Below are positions 1-11,201 of a stretch of 64,000 bases of DNA, piece after piece. A program made the position numbers and the translations under genes. Position 1 is the stretch's first letter; the number at the start of each line of letters is the position of its first letter. This DNA comes from Undaria pinnatifida (Eukaryota > Sar > Phaeophyceae > Laminariales > Alariaceae), in the NCBI GenBank assembly GCA_012845835.1, contig JABAKD010000106.1, forward strand, positions 141,141 to 205,140. Direction: 5' to 3'. Under the pieces are notes generated by a model. It saw only the letters and a list, made by a program, of their open reading frames with translations, was not told the DNA's origin and ran no database searches.

Positions 1-130
1 CGTCAGGGTATTCCTCAGCGCCAGAGTGACTGGAGCCTGTCCTGTGACCACGGACTTGATCATGCGAGTTAATGTGCGAACAACAACAACAACAACAACA
101 GCAACAACAACAACAACAACAACAACAACG
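1..130 (-). repeat. End of a dispersed repeat with (CAA)n tract
   Basis: Bases 1-75 are the reverse complement of a sequence also found at about 5520-5600, 21950-22045 (same orientation as here) and 52275-52377. It runs into a CAA trinucleotide tract (about 78-129). A polyglutamine reading of this tract is a by-product of the repeat, not a gene. Confidence 0.6.
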
Positions 131-1060
131 TGTTCAATATTCTCTTCGATTATTGTCGGGGTTTCCCTCCTTGGGGTGTCTAGACACTAAGTATAAACTG
201 TTAATTGGAATAGTCGTCGCCGCGTTTGGTTCCTTCAACAAAATAATTCTGCGTCGATTAGAATGAGGTTGGTGTTACATGTACGTACGGATTTTCTTGC
301 ATTGATGGTTGGGGGTGTTTCCTTCCTTGGGGTGACTAGACAATGCGTCTTAAGCTCAAACATCGAACGGTCTGCCCCAGCTTTTCCTTTTTTTGGGTAT
401 CTTTGACACGGTATGTAAGCTCCTCAATTGGACGTCCGTTCCGCGTTTTTCTTGCTTCATCCGTGAATTGCCGTAGGTTCTGCTTTGGTTGGCATGATGT
501 TTGCGTGTTTTTTTGAGTGATTGTCGCGTGCTTCTCTTCCTTCGAGTATCCAAAATCTGAGTGTAACGTGTACAATATTCAAAATCGAACAGCCGTTTCC
601 GCGTTTGATTCCCTTCACAAGAATATGCCCAGAGATTTTCTTCGATTGGAATTAGGTTGGTGTTCCATGTTGTTTGCGAATCGAACAGTCGTTCCCGCGC
701 TTGAATGTCGAGATATCGGCTTCGGTTGGAATAACGGTGGTGTTACATGTTTCGAATTTTCTTAGATTAATTGTTGGGGGTGTTTTCTTCCTTGGGGCTT
801 CTTAGCCGTATGGGGCTGGTGTAACGTTTTGTAGAATTGGTTGTCGGGGGCTTCCCTTCCTTTGGGTGTCCGACATCTAAGTTTACTGAGTATAAGGTCT
901 TACATCTAACAGTCGTTTCCGCGTTTGGATTCCTTCACAAGAGTTTGTCCAGAGTTCTGCTCGGTTGGTGTAACATTGAGTGTAAGCTCTTAAATCAAAT
1001 AACATTTCCCGTTTTTTACTCAGCAGCGTGATTTCTGCTTCTGGCGGCTTGCCGTCGGTT
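131..1060. repeat. Degenerate ~300-bp tandem repeats
   Basis: Three to four diverged units share a 'ttcCTTGGGGTGTC'-like start, an 'acagTCGTTTCCGCGTTTG' middle and a 'TTGGTGTtacatg' end (near 160-290, 310-480, 530-680 and 840-1010). No coding frame persists through them, so I read this as an old tandem array. Confidence 0.5.
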
Positions 1061-1555
1061 TATCACGTTTATTATACCTTTTGTTTTGTGTACGGGTCTT
1101 TTTCTTCGTTGGGGCAGTTATTCCTACACTCTGTGTAATATATGCTCGAGGAACGAATGTTCGTTATTGGGGTTATTCTCAGTTCTGGGGCAAGGGCGCC
1201 TTGATACTCATCCGGGGATAATAATAATATATAACGATGTCCATCAGCCAGCCCCCCGGTCACCAGGCATCGATACAGCTCATCATTCATCGTTCCGACT
1301 ACTACTCTTTGCCGTCGGGGATTTGCCCAACATTTGGCACGGGCCCTGGGCATCAAAAACTGTCGGTTACTGTCGTATGTCACCTGCGGGCATTAGCTTC
1401 GTCGGCGTCCCTCACTAGGCCGCCGGCGGAGCCCCCTTGAATTTTTACAAATATCCCCAGGAACGTCAGCTGTGAGTTCGACGAATTTAGGGTCGATACT
1501 CATCTTTGCAAGCTGCGTTGTTGGTACTAGTACATTTATTGGTGTTGAGGTATTA

Positions 1556-1912
1556 GTGGGGTATTAGTCCGTTTGACCACTTGCAAAAGGTTAACCAAAG
1601 CTTACCCAAACTAAGCCTCATAACACTCTCCCCCCCTGAAACGGCGGGATACCAGGTCGGCCGGATATACGGGCGGACCTGTCAATTATCCAAGCCGTTT
1701 CATTCCCTGGGGATACCAGGAAGAGTATTTTTCAAGTTCGACATGGGAAAATCTGAAAAGTTTATTATTGTGGATGGTGGGCATCGAACCCACGACCCAA
1801 AAAACCCATGGTCTTTCGACGACGCCATTTGTTAAGGACTTTGTGGGGTATTAGTCCGTTTGACCACTTGCAAAAGGTTAACCAAAGCTTACCCAAACTA
1901 AGCCTCATAACA
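1556..1912 (-). mobile_element. 217-bp tRNA-like insert flanked by 70-bp direct repeats
   Basis: Bases 1556-1625 and 1843-1912 are identical or nearly so, 70 bp each. Between them lies a 217-bp insert. On the minus strand the insert contains a perfect tRNA T-arm (GTGGG-TTCGATG-CCCAC, a B-box match) and, upstream, an A-box-like TGGCGTCGTCG. A full cloverleaf does not form because the acceptor stem is missing. The simplest reading is a SINE-like insertion with an unusually long target-site duplication; a tandem duplication followed by insertion is the alternative. Confidence 0.45.
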
Positions 1913-2119
1913 TTGGGCAGTGGTTTGACGAAAACAAAGAGGCATTGATAGCTGTAATTACAGGAAAAAAAAAAATCATCTGCATGTGTGTGGTTCACGT
2001 ACTAAATAAAACAAAGTTGGAGACTCCGGGAAGAGTAGACCGCCGAAAATACATGATATCGTTAGATTTGCGAAATATGTACCAAACCGTCAGACTTTAA
2101 AACCAACAGAAATTCGTCG

Positions 2120-2245
2120 AACTCACGGCTGACGTCCGTGAAAATATTTTTATAAAATAATAACGCAGCTTGCGAATATGAATATTGACCTGAAATTCGT
2201 CGAACTCACGGCTGACATCCTTGAAATATTTTGTATAAAATATGT
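2120..2245 (+). repeat. Tandem tips of the CAGCTG-type TIR family
   Basis: The motif 'AATTCGTCGAACTCACGGCTGACgtCC' occurs twice (near 2110 and 2190), each followed by a TATAAAAT-rich end. It is the right terminus of the same family as the MITE at 7847-8122. A related left terminus is at about 1440-1530 and another right terminus at about 3105-3200. Confidence 0.5.
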
Positions 2246-2502
2246 ATAGTCTGTTATAGTCTACCCGTATACAGTCGTCCCCGCGTTAAAGACACTCTTC
2301 TTAAGGAAACTCCTCGCTATAAAGACAATTTTTTTCCCAGAACATATGACATGGTGCCCCGCAGATGTACAATAATAAGGGGGGGGTACCTTTTCCACTT
2401 TGCGGCCCCCCCAAATTTTTTTTTTGCTGGGGCAGCACACTGCTGTATAACATCGACAGCGGTCTGCTGCAGCCCGCACTACCGCGTGTGGGTATGGGGA
2501 GA

Positions 2503-2520
2503 TTAACCCTAACCCTAACC
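2503..2520 (-). repeat. Interstitial telomeric repeat
   Basis: About three CCCTAA units, in the opposite orientation to the terminal array. It lies inside the pogo-like element. Confidence 0.7.
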
Positions 2521-2640
2521 TAGGTAACTTGCGTGTATCGTATCAAAGCTAGTTCCAACGAACTGATGTGTCTCAGGTGTGTTCGCGATATCTCGGGCAT
2601 GATGTTCACCATGAGGATAACGCGTTGACAATAAGAAAAG

Positions 2641-2728
2641 CCTGCATCAACACCAGCGCACTGCCGTACACATTACAGCAAGAGCCTGCATCAACAACAG
2701 CGCACTGCCGTACACATTACAATAGGTC
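2641..2728. repeat. 44-bp tandem duplication
   Basis: Two adjacent units beginning CCTGCATCAACA at 2641 and 2685, with almost no divergence, inside the pogo-like element. Confidence 0.75.
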
Positions 2729-3200
2729 GTGCTGCACTCCTTCCCGCGTTTCGGTGGTAGAGGGAAATTCAAAATGTGTAAAGTATTGGAGTGTACTACA
2801 GCAGTAGTGTTGCGGCCTTTCAAATCACGTGCTGTAGTTTCTAAGCAACACAGTTTCGTGGTCGCCTTCCTGCTTCAAATGCTCGTATTTTGACATATGT
2901 TACACCTCCATTGGCCCCGGGGACGGTGAGTTAGTGGCCCCGGAATCCTAAAGACACTTCCCCGGGTTAAAGGCACTCCCCAAAAAAAAAACGCGGTGTG
3001 TCTTTAAAGCGGGGTCGACTGTAATATATTTGTTTGTTTTTTGTTTTTTTACCAGAACAAAATGACCCCTCCCAGTATGAAAAAACTCACCCACATGGTA
3101 TATTACAAGTACCAACAACGCAGCTTGCAAAGATGAGTATTGACCCGAAATTCGTCAATTTCACGGCTGACGTCCTCGAAATATTCTCTATAAAATACAA

Positions 3201-4857
3201 GAGCTCCGCATGGGCGCCGGCATCCGCTGGCGCCCATGCTTCGGGTAGGGCAGGGCAGCACTTCGACAACTTAAGGTGTAGCTGTCCGATTTGGCATGCA
3301 TTGAACTTTAAAGTAATGCCAAGAGTTTAATACGAACATGGGATTATGAAAGTCATGATTTGACAGAAAAAAACGTAATATTATACAATAAAGAAGGCAA
3401 GGATAGGCGAAACACACTATGTTCAATGCGCCGTCAAGTAAAAGTTGGCGTCTATCAAAACAAAAATACCGAAAAGAGTATTATTGAGAACCTGCGTCGC
3501 CTCTAGGCGAAACGAAAGAGGCCTTGGCATTAATGAAGAGACTGCACTGCTGTCCCCGTGGCAATGGAGGTTCGAAGTCGACAAGATGCACAGTCGGTTT
3601 GCATCAAATGTCGACATGGGGCCATGTCAGCCGGCGAGGTTTCGGAAGAAGATTGTTTTGTTTGTTGCGTGAAGGCTGTCGCATTGATTGGTCTGCGTGG
3701 TTGCGGGCGAGGAGAAAAACGAAGAAGAGGAGGGCGATCTCTCGTTGCGTCGGCGTTGTCTACGATAGGTGCGGGGGTGGCTTCTCTCGTACGGGAGGTT
3801 GGCGTAGCGCTTCTTCTCTGTTTTTTCTCGAGAAGGTGGGATATGTGTGTCTGCTATCTTTGCTTCGTGGGTGCTTTCACGTTGTCGAAATCGGACGCGT
3901 CCCCTCAATACAAAATATCCGGAGTGTCCCTACCATGACGACTGCTGATGGTGCCGTGCGTATTTCCTAGAGACTGACATATTATTTACTGGAAGAAATA
4001 ATCATATACCTTTCTTTGCAACATTTTTTTTTCTTCATCCAATTTTCATCCCCGCACCATTCTCGCGCTCCCTCCCAGTAGTAACTCAGATCCGGGGTCA
4101 CATAGCGGGTCCTCCTCCTCCCTCCCCACTTCGGCACGTGCCTTCATTTTTACCGCGAGGAGAATCGAGCATTTTCTTCCCTCGTCGACTCGCGTCGAAT
4201 TGTACCTAGCAGGCGCTCTCAGCAGTTGATCTCTTCTTTTGATTGCATTTTTGCAAATATAGTCAAATTTCATCGTGGTGGGTGTAGAACTCAAGGACAA
4301 CCAAACGTTTGTAGTATTCGAGGGTAAAACCACCAGACCACCGGGGCGGCCGCATGACAATTGATTGAAACAAAAACAGGATCTCTGCATAGAGATTACA
4401 TTCCCTCCACCATATTGTATGGTATTACGATGGTTGACGCGATATAGAATAAAGCGCCGAATACCTAAATATCAGCCTACGCGGAGTTTTATTTATCATG
4501 AACAACGAACGATCGCGACGGCAGAGCACGGCAAAGCATAGCGCTTCGCTCTGCTGAGCTAGCGCTGCGCTGCGGTGCGCTGTTGAGCTGAGCCGCAGGG
4601 CACTGCACGGCGCTTCGTTGCTGTAAGCTATAGCGCTGCGATGGGGTGCTGGGCGGTGTGGCGCTGATGACCTAAGCCCAGATCTCAGCCGATGAAGCTT
4701 CGTCAACTACAAAACAAATGGTGGTAATCAAAGAAAAGCTAAAGCTGGACCGTTCCGCAACTAATGCACAGGCGGCTAATTAGCGGAAAATGGTAGGAAG
4801 TTTAACTTACTAGACAAAAAGAAGAAAAAATCGCGAAAAGGTTCAAAATCGTGCCAT
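3201..4857. other. No recognisable gene; short open frames only
   Basis: Several overlapping frames of up to 148 codons occur at 3445-3970 and one of 114 codons at 4046-4390 (minus), but none shows a recognisable domain. Bases 4060-4110 are repeated inverted at about 42660-42715, which argues for repeat rather than gene. Bases 4520-4680 are a low-complexity GCTGAGC/GCGCTGCG stretch. Confidence 0.4.
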
Positions 4858-5450
4858 AGTACCTTTTCTGTGGTTGGTTTACCGTAGAGCCTTTCCTGCC
4901 CCCCCCGCCACACCGGCGGCATGCGGCAGGTTCTAGAGCCTTTTCTGCCCCCCCCGCCACACCGGCGGCATGCGGCAGGTTTTTGATGGGTGACTATTGC
5001 CTTGCTGTAGGGTCTGCTTTTCTTTCTACTGCTTCTCTTCGCGTATTCCTGGCTCCATAGCCAGACGGTTAGAGGTGTGGGAGTGGGGTTTGAGGAGCCG
5101 CATCTTCGACTCATGGTCTAGTTCGTAGAACCGGAGTTTCCCCGAATCTCCCATATTTCTGCATATGCGACTCATCAGGGTGGGCTAGTGTTAAGATACG
5201 GCCTCGAAAGGCCTGTAGGTATCTGAATTTGAGATCATTTGGATGGGTTTCGTATGATAAGGGTGGCGGTTTATATTCGGGGAAGTTAGGAATTAGATCG
5301 GAGGCACGCGCCTCCGATCTCAGAAGCTATCCCGGGCTCTGGTGGAAACGAATAAAGCTACATCTCTACGAAGGAACGAAAGTGAGTACTCTTCGAGGAC
5401 CTGCTCAATTGGCAGACCTGCAGGGGGCACTCTGTGTCCCCCACCTTTAA
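4858..5450 (-). repeat. Hairpin-containing dispersed repeat, copy 1
   Basis: A 593-bp unit repeated in reverse at 23438-24028 and partly at 24584-24857. It has a strong hairpin (GGAGGCacGCGCCTCC core near 5300-5322), a smaller GGCC-TTTCGA-GGCC hairpin near 5203-5216, and a 64-bp internal duplication with a C8 run and a CCGCC-ACA-CCGGCGG palindrome (4897-4982). The frames through it are conserved only because the repeat is. It may be a non-autonomous rolling-circle or other element; the class is unknown. Confidence 0.65.
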
Positions 5451-5514
5451 TTTCACATTGACAGAAAAACCAAATTTTCGGGAAGCAGCTGAAAGGTCAA
5501 GAAACAGGCAATAT

Positions 5515-5960
5515 TTCAGTTGTTGTTGTTGTTCTCACATTAACTCTCACAATCCAGTCTGTGGTCACAGGACTGGTTCCAGTCACTCTGGAGCAGAGGA
5601 ATACCCTAGGGAAAAACACAAACAACCCAAGGTGGTACACGCATAAATCACAGCTGACGCAATTCATGCCTCCATCAGAAACATATAAAAGTGAAATCGG
5701 CAGTCAGTATACGACGTGCCAGGTCCATACCGGTGCATACGTCTCATTACTCGCGCCTGGGAAAACCGACTACACCGCTTGCCACCCAAGAAAGACTACC
5801 ACGTATATATCACACGTAGTATCCATCACTACGCATACGCACAACAGACGCAAGTCAATTGTAAAAAGGAAACAAAGAACAAAGAAGAAAAAGGAAAGGA
5901 AATGGGTGCATGGGGCAAAGAAAAAGAAAAGAAAAAAAAAAAATTGGGGGGTCTACTGGC
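5515..5960 (+). repeat. Dispersed repeat with TTG tract and purine-rich tail
   Basis: Starts with a (TTG)n tract and the sequence shared with 1-75, runs through about 350 bp shared with 21700-22045 (minus), and ends in a GAAAA-rich tail (about 5860-5945). A short 5' microsatellite plus a polypurine 3' tail fits a SINE-like retroposon, but no clear A and B boxes were found. Confidence 0.5.
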
Positions 5961-6283
5961 GAGGCTGCCACCAGAACGGGATGTCACATGTCACGTGGTC
6001 TTTCGACGGTCTACAGCTAGCTGTAGTACTACGAACGACTTCCGACACGCCCACCGAAGCACGGACTACCGGCCAATTACGCGATCGACAGCTGGCCGTG
6101 GTTGTGACGTGTCTCTGTGTTGGGGGGCCCTGCCCTCCCTCTTGTTGGCTCTTGTTTGGGTAAAACATGCGGTGTGCTCTATGGCCTCCCGGCAGCAGCA
6201 CACCAGAACGTCGGCTCGTCCAACGTATCATTCTTACAGGAAATGTAATTTTTTTTTCTTCATCAATATGGACATAAACGGTT

Positions 6284-7251
6284 GTTATATATTGGACAGA
6301 GTGATGCGTGTACGACTAAACTTGCCAACGGCACTCGCACTGCACTTTGAGCTATCTGCTGTAGTTCTGGTTGCTACTAGTTGCTGCATTATGTTCTAGA
6401 AGTTTCGCCCTTCGGCTACTGCTGCTACACCTGCTGTTGTGTGTTTGCCAATGTCGTCAGTTGGCGTTCATGCTCGTCGTACATACTGCTGTTCTCACCG
6501 AGTACGTACGGGTTTCCTCGTACCTCAACCGTACGATGACGAGCTCAAAACAGAAAGAAGGTGACATGAAATGGCATGGACAATGGCCACATAGAAGCGA
6601 GCACAGCGGGATAGTTCGCTGCGAATCAACCGCACTCGTTCATGCCTACAGCAGAGGCTGCCTGGAGTGTCAGCGGCCGTGCTGAAGCCAGGGCCAAAGG
6701 CCGAAGAGATGGCTCTTCTACCTGCTTGGTTTTGTCTCGAAATTCTGTTATATATTGGACAGAATGATGCGTGTACGACTAAAGTTGCCAACGGCACTCG
6801 CACTGCACTTTGAGCTATCTGCTGTAGTTCTGGTCGCTACTAGTTGCTGCATTATGTGCTAGAAGTTTCGCCCTTCGGCTACTGCTGCTACACCTGCTGT
6901 TGTGTGCTTGCCAATGTCGTGAATTGGCGTTAATGCTCGTCGTACATACTGCTGTTCTCACCGAGCACGTACGGGTTTCCTCGTACCTCAACCGTACGAC
7001 GACGACCGAGTACGTACGGGTTTCCTCGTACCTCAACCGTACGACGACGAGCTCAAAACAGAATGGAGGTGACATGAAATGGCATGGACAATGGCCACAT
7101 ATAAACGAGCACAGCGGGATAGTTCGCTGCGAATCAACCGCACTCGTTCATGCCTACAGCAGAGGCTGCCTGGAGTGTCAGCGGCCGTGCTAAAGCCAGG
7201 GTCAAAGGCCGAAGAGACGGCTCTACCTGCTTGGTTTCGTCTCGAAATTCT
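6284..7251 (+). repeat. Tandem duplication of ~463/505-bp unit
   Basis: Unit 1 is 6284-6746 and unit 2 is 6747-7251. Both begin GTTATATATTGGACAGA and end CTCGAAATTCT. Unit 2 is longer because a 45-bp segment starting ACCGAG is itself duplicated (6960-7004 and 7005-7049). The same short frames appear in both units and show no recognisable domain. Confidence 0.85.
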
Positions 7252-7846
7252 GTTACGTGAAAGTATCATGATTTGGGAGTTATTTTGTCACGAAAAGTCT
7301 TGCCGTCGGTAATTTGTGTCACGAAGTTGTTGGATATCGTCGGGAAGTTGTGTCACGTTTTAGGTGAACCCACACTAAAAAATTGAATTTCCAGATGGCA
7401 AAACGAGCAGAAACAAAAGCAATAAAATGCCGAGCAAGAAACCAAACGAACTAGTAAAAAAGTGCAGCAAAGAAACTAAGGCTCGAGAGTATGTCAACGC
7501 AAAATTCCAAACATTATCACGTACCGTTTGGAAATGATGCCAATTTTGTAAATCATTCAGGCGTTGCAGCCATTAAGATTCAACAATTTTTCCAAAATTC
7601 CTCCTCGACACTCGCTCGTCTCGCTCGGCACCCGTCCGCGTTCACGTCGATGTGCGGAACGGACACGGCAGGGCGAGGGCGTTGGAGCCGCCCCCCGAAG
7701 GCGGCGCTCGAACTAAGCTATATTCGACCGAGAATTCCAGTTCCGCGAATCGCATACTTAGGCCGAGACAAAAAACTCCTGACCAAAGTCCATGACACCA
7801 AGGAATGATTTGATATATATTCATGTATAAACCCGTATATTATATA
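7252..7846. other. No gene or repeat recognised
   Basis: The stretch is mostly AT-rich with a GC-richer block at 7610-7720. Short frames overlap on both strands (7491-7808 plus, 7642-7824 minus), with no recognisable domain. Confidence 0.3.
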
Positions 7847-8122
7847 TTATAAAAAATGAAGATACACTCCAGCTGTGAGATCGAAGATTTCGTCGAAACT
7901 CATCTTTGCAAGCTGTGTGTGATACTCCGACATATATATTTAGACTACGATGTGTTTGTTTTTTATTTTTTCACCAGAACAATATGACCCCTCCCATTAT
8001 CATTATGAAAAAACTCACCCACATAGTGTATTACAAGTACCAACAACGCAGATTGCAAATATGAGGTTTGACCCCAAATTCGTCGAACTCACGGCTGACG
8101 TCCTTGAAATATATTTATAAAA
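7847..8122. mobile_element. MITE with ~75-bp terminal inverted repeats
   Basis: The left end (TATAAAAAA, then CTCCAGCTGTGAGATCGAAG and CATCTTTGCAAGCTG) is mirrored at the right end (CAGATTGCAAATATG, then TTCGTCGAACTCACGGCTGA, then TTTATAAAA). At ~276 bp with no coding capacity it fits a miniature inverted-repeat element. Its tips match those of the giant palindromic elements at 41050 and 44094, so it is probably an internally deleted relative. Confidence 0.6.
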
Positions 8123-8946
8123 CATTCTGCACGGCTTCTGTGAGCAGCAACGTTGCTATGTTTTAGCGTAGCGCAGTATTTTCGACTGGAAAGAAGGATA
8201 GGCTGGGACATGAGGACGGTCGGTCCGCAGGAATTAAAATGGCTCTCCAGGTATTTAAAAGGAATCAACATTATTTGAAACATACTCGTTTTGCATGAGA
8301 GACCACCACCGCTACTGTTCGGCGCCGGCGCGTCGGCAGGCTTCGACCGTTTCGCAGGGGAGAAGTCGAGCACGGTAGAGAATTTAACCCATCCCAACCA
8401 TTTAAAACCGATTTCAGGGAGGGTATGATATGCCCAAGCGACTTTTGCATGACAGACCACCACCGCTATTATTCGGCGCCGACGTGTCGGCAAGCTACCA
8501 TTTCGCAGGGGAAAAGTCGAGCGCTTCACCCATAGCAAGATGTATTGGTGGTAGTGAGATTAGAGGGGAGTGAGAGGTGAGGGGTGGTAAAGACATAAAC
8601 CTGTGGTATGACGACGCAACCTTGAGTTCGGCAACTGTCGTCGAATTTTTGCCGTGAAAAAGAAGTTAGGAAGATTACGTATTTATGCGGGAATCTGTTC
8701 ATGAGGTTGCAAAGATATTATCACATTTAAATTAGTTTTTGCCCCGTAACGCGACGAAATCAAGCCGGGTCTTATCGGAATGAACCTCGGGCAGTGTATG
8801 ACGTTGATGCTCTCAGTATCTGTCGACAAACTTTAACCACAAATAGCAGTTACAAGCCACAGGAAGACTACGTATTTATGCACATGACGTTGCAATCGAG
8901 CCGGGTCTTCTAGGAATGAACCAGGGGCAGTGTATGATGTTGTGCC
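8123..8946. other. Unassigned spacer with a local imperfect duplication
   Basis: Around 8290-8390 and 8445-8525 a ~90-bp segment is repeated (GAGACCACCACCGCTA/GACAGACCACCACCGCTA, each followed by TTCGGCGCCG and a TTTCGCAGGGGA..AGTCGAGC block). A 149-codon minus frame covers it but has no recognisable domain. Confidence 0.4.
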
Positions 8947-9240
8947 GGTCGCCCCGGTGGTTCATCAGGTTATCCTCGAGCCTGGTATAGGTCAGTTTTG
9001 TTAGTTCGAATCTCCTCAAGTGCATACTCCTATGTACTCGTGGGGACTTTTTCTTGTGCACAAATTGACTTGCGGAAAACGCGAGAGCGAGTTAGCAACA
9101 CTCGATGAACAATCGACGAGCAGTGGGATTGCTGAACCCTATTCGCGAAAAAAAATGAAGGAAAAAACCAGGGGGGAGGAGGGACGACACCTGTGACCAT
9201 GGCTAGTCCAAAAATTGCAAGGAAGCGGTGTGTGAAAAAA
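8947..9240 (+). mobile_element. tRNA-derived SINE, copy 1
   Basis: The head is tRNA-like (GGTCGCCCCGGTGG...), with a B-box-like GTTCGAATC near 9003. A ~215-bp body and a short A-rich 3' end follow. It belongs to the family of eight copies in this window, and its A-box region is slightly diverged (GGTTCATCAGG). Confidence 0.7.
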
Positions 9241-9469
9241 CACACCGGTATATATTCGACCAACTATTATGGGAAATAATCTGAGCGATAATTTCTCTCT
9301 ATAACAGGGATCTCCGACACCAAAAATAAAACCATCCGCTATGGGACCAGAAATCATCCATGATACGCTCACTCTACAGTTCGTCTCGTACAATGCTATG
9401 TCGACTAGTTATTCAGTTTGTTGTCCTGCGGCGGATAGGAGAAACTAACGCCCGCCACACTGCCGCATA

Positions 9470-9932
9470 TTAATACCGAGCCCTTTCCCCCCCTCCCCCA
9501 CAAGAAGGATTTATAGTTTCCACGCACAAACTGAGCTGCCCCACCTGTCCCTCCTCCCCTCATCCCACTCCCGCCCCGCTTTCGATCAAACTCAGGCCCC
9601 CACGTCCTTAAAAACTCCGCCCTCCCCTCACCGGTTATTCGACTAACAGTATTCACTTGATAAACTGATGCATTTCCTTCCACAGCTGTTACATTTTGTC
9701 CCCCTCAGAAACAGGTCTTACAGTTTCCGCGCACAGACTGCCTAACAACACCCTGTTGACCCTGATAGCTACACTGTAGTTGCAAGGGGAATCGCCGACC
9801 TATATCCTTCATGAGGACACACAACACCCGTAATACGCGCGATCGGAGAATCACACACAGCTTGCAAAGATGAGTCTCGACAAAATATTCGATCTCACAG
9901 CTGGGGTGTATTTGAATTTTTATAGTAATACC
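9470..9932 (+). repeat. Right arm fragment of the palindromic poly-C family
   Basis: It has C-rich spacers, the block TTTATAGTTTCC..GCACA, the block CACCCTGTTGACCCTGATAG, then CACACAGCTTGCAAAGATGAG and the terminal CTCACAGCTGGGGTGTATTT. The order matches the right arm of the element at 44094-46183. A 92-codon minus frame here is an effect of the repeat. Confidence 0.65.
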
Positions 9933-10089
9933 GGTATGTAATTTCATATGCTTTGTGCAATTTAGCTCAATTGTACTTATTTGCAAAACAGCACTACCTA
10001 GCGTACCCTTTGGTTCCGGTGGCAATGGCAGCGGGAGCTGTCCCTACCGCCGGTCATCATAGCTCATAGCAACGAAAGCTGCTGTCGTA

Positions 10090-10700
10090 TGCGGATGTGT
10101 GGATATGTCGACCCGACACGCCTAACTAGTATAGGGTGTCGTGGAGATAGCTACCAGGAAAGTCATCCCGCCGGGTAGTGCAGGACTTGTGCAACCTCGC
10201 TACTCGCAAAAGCCCCGGTCATGACAAATCAAGCTTCCACGAGACATGGCCCACTAATGTTCAAAGCTAACCGTTCGGGCGTTGGTCCTTGGCGGCATTG
10301 TTATGGTGGCACGCGGTTCGGGATTATAAATCGACCTTGATCCTTCTCACTTTTCATATTAAACAATCAAGAGTATTTTCAGCAATCCGACGAGCAGCAG
10401 CACACCAGAGGGCACTACCGACAACAACAACAACTGCGCTTCGGAACACGACCACAGTGGATGCAAACGGCGCATTTACAACGATATGTCAAATGCCATG
10501 GAAAAGGTGTAGAGTGGTGCACCTCTATGGTGCCGGTTGCATAGTTCCAGTTGCCCAAAAAGCGCAGGTGTGTTGGCTTGGCCAGCTGGGAATAACCAGC
10601 CATGGTAGTTAACAAATTAGTAGTGCTAGGTGCCGTTTTAGGGCCGGTATGCCGTTATAGGGCCGGTATTTCCGGTGGACACATTCCAGCACTACCTACT
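10090..10700 (+). repeat. ~600-bp dispersed repeat, copy 1
   Basis: Matches 25080-25672 in the same orientation over nearly its full length at roughly 75-80% identity by eye. Shared blocks include CATCCCGCCGGGTAGTG, AATCAAGCTTCCACGAGAC and GGCCAGCTGGGAA. Neither copy keeps a long shared frame, so coding use is unlikely. Copy 1 is followed directly by an interstitial TTAGGG pair (about 10709-10727). Confidence 0.65.
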
Positions 10701-10922
10701 TTCATTTGGGGTAGGGTTAGGGTTAGCATTGGGTTCCCTCCTACCTCCAGAGCTTGAGGCTGAATTGCCCCTGAATGTGGTGGTGCCGTCGATCATGACG
10801 GACGATTCATACGCAACAATGGCACCTGTTTAAAGTGGCGGAAATGGGAGGGCATTACTCAGTCTCTCGTTCACATCCCAAAATATTCTGGATCGTTCTC
10901 GTTCGTTTGGACCCAGAGGCAT

Positions 10923-11201
10923 TTGTTGGCAGAGAGAGGCAGTCCTTGGGGGAAACTATCGCTACAAGAACATTTTAATTATCCTTTGATTCATGAAACT
11001 TCTCGAGAAGGAACGCGAGGCAATATACATTGCCATATGCGGGCTTGTAATTGTCACTATTCACCACGGCGTACACTTGAACACATGCTCAAGACATGCA
11101 GGCAAACCCTCTGCCGACGACTAATCAAACGGCGTGTAAGTGAAACCAGCTACCGAACGCTGTGTGCTGTCCCTCCGCGAATATCATCTAGAATCCGGTG
11201 A
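10923..11201 (+). pseudogene. Possible BED-like zinc-finger fragment of a hAT transposase
   Basis: A 92-codon frame contains a Cys-x4-Cys ... His-x4-Cys arrangement (residues about 38-59: C-HMRA-C ... H-MLKT-C), reminiscent of the BED finger at the N-terminus of hAT transposases. It lies 4.6 kb upstream of a clear hAT C-terminal relic (15765-16286), with a Copia element inserted between them. The link is inference: no catalytic-domain sequence was recognised on either side of the Copia insertion, and spacing in the motif is loose. Confidence 0.2.

Larger units (their letters stand above)
2272..3021. mobile_element. pogo/Tigger-like non-autonomous DNA transposon
   Basis: The left end reads CAGTCGTCCCCGCGTTAAAG and the right end is its near-perfect inverse (CTTTAAAGCGGGGTCGACTG). 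Both sit directly inside TA dinucleotides (2270-2271 and 3022-3023), the duplicated target of the Tc1/mariner/pogo superfamily. CAGT-starting termini of this kind are known from pogo-like elements. The 750-bp interior encodes no transposase. It carries an interstitial CCCTAA tract (2503-2520) and a 44-bp tandem duplication (2641-2728). Confidence 0.65.

Noticed and set aside
1740-1842. A genuine tRNA gene on the minus strand
   Set aside because: Only the T-arm is convincing. There is no acceptor stem and the anticodon loop is too long, so it is tRNA-derived at most.
3445-3970. Overlapping 75-148-codon frames as a gene
   Set aside because: Three frames are open at once with no recognisable domain, which is typical of chance in GC-rich DNA.
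5561-6399. 200- and 227-codon frames
   Set aside because: They run through the dispersed repeat and its purine-rich tail, and their overlap in two frames argues against coding.
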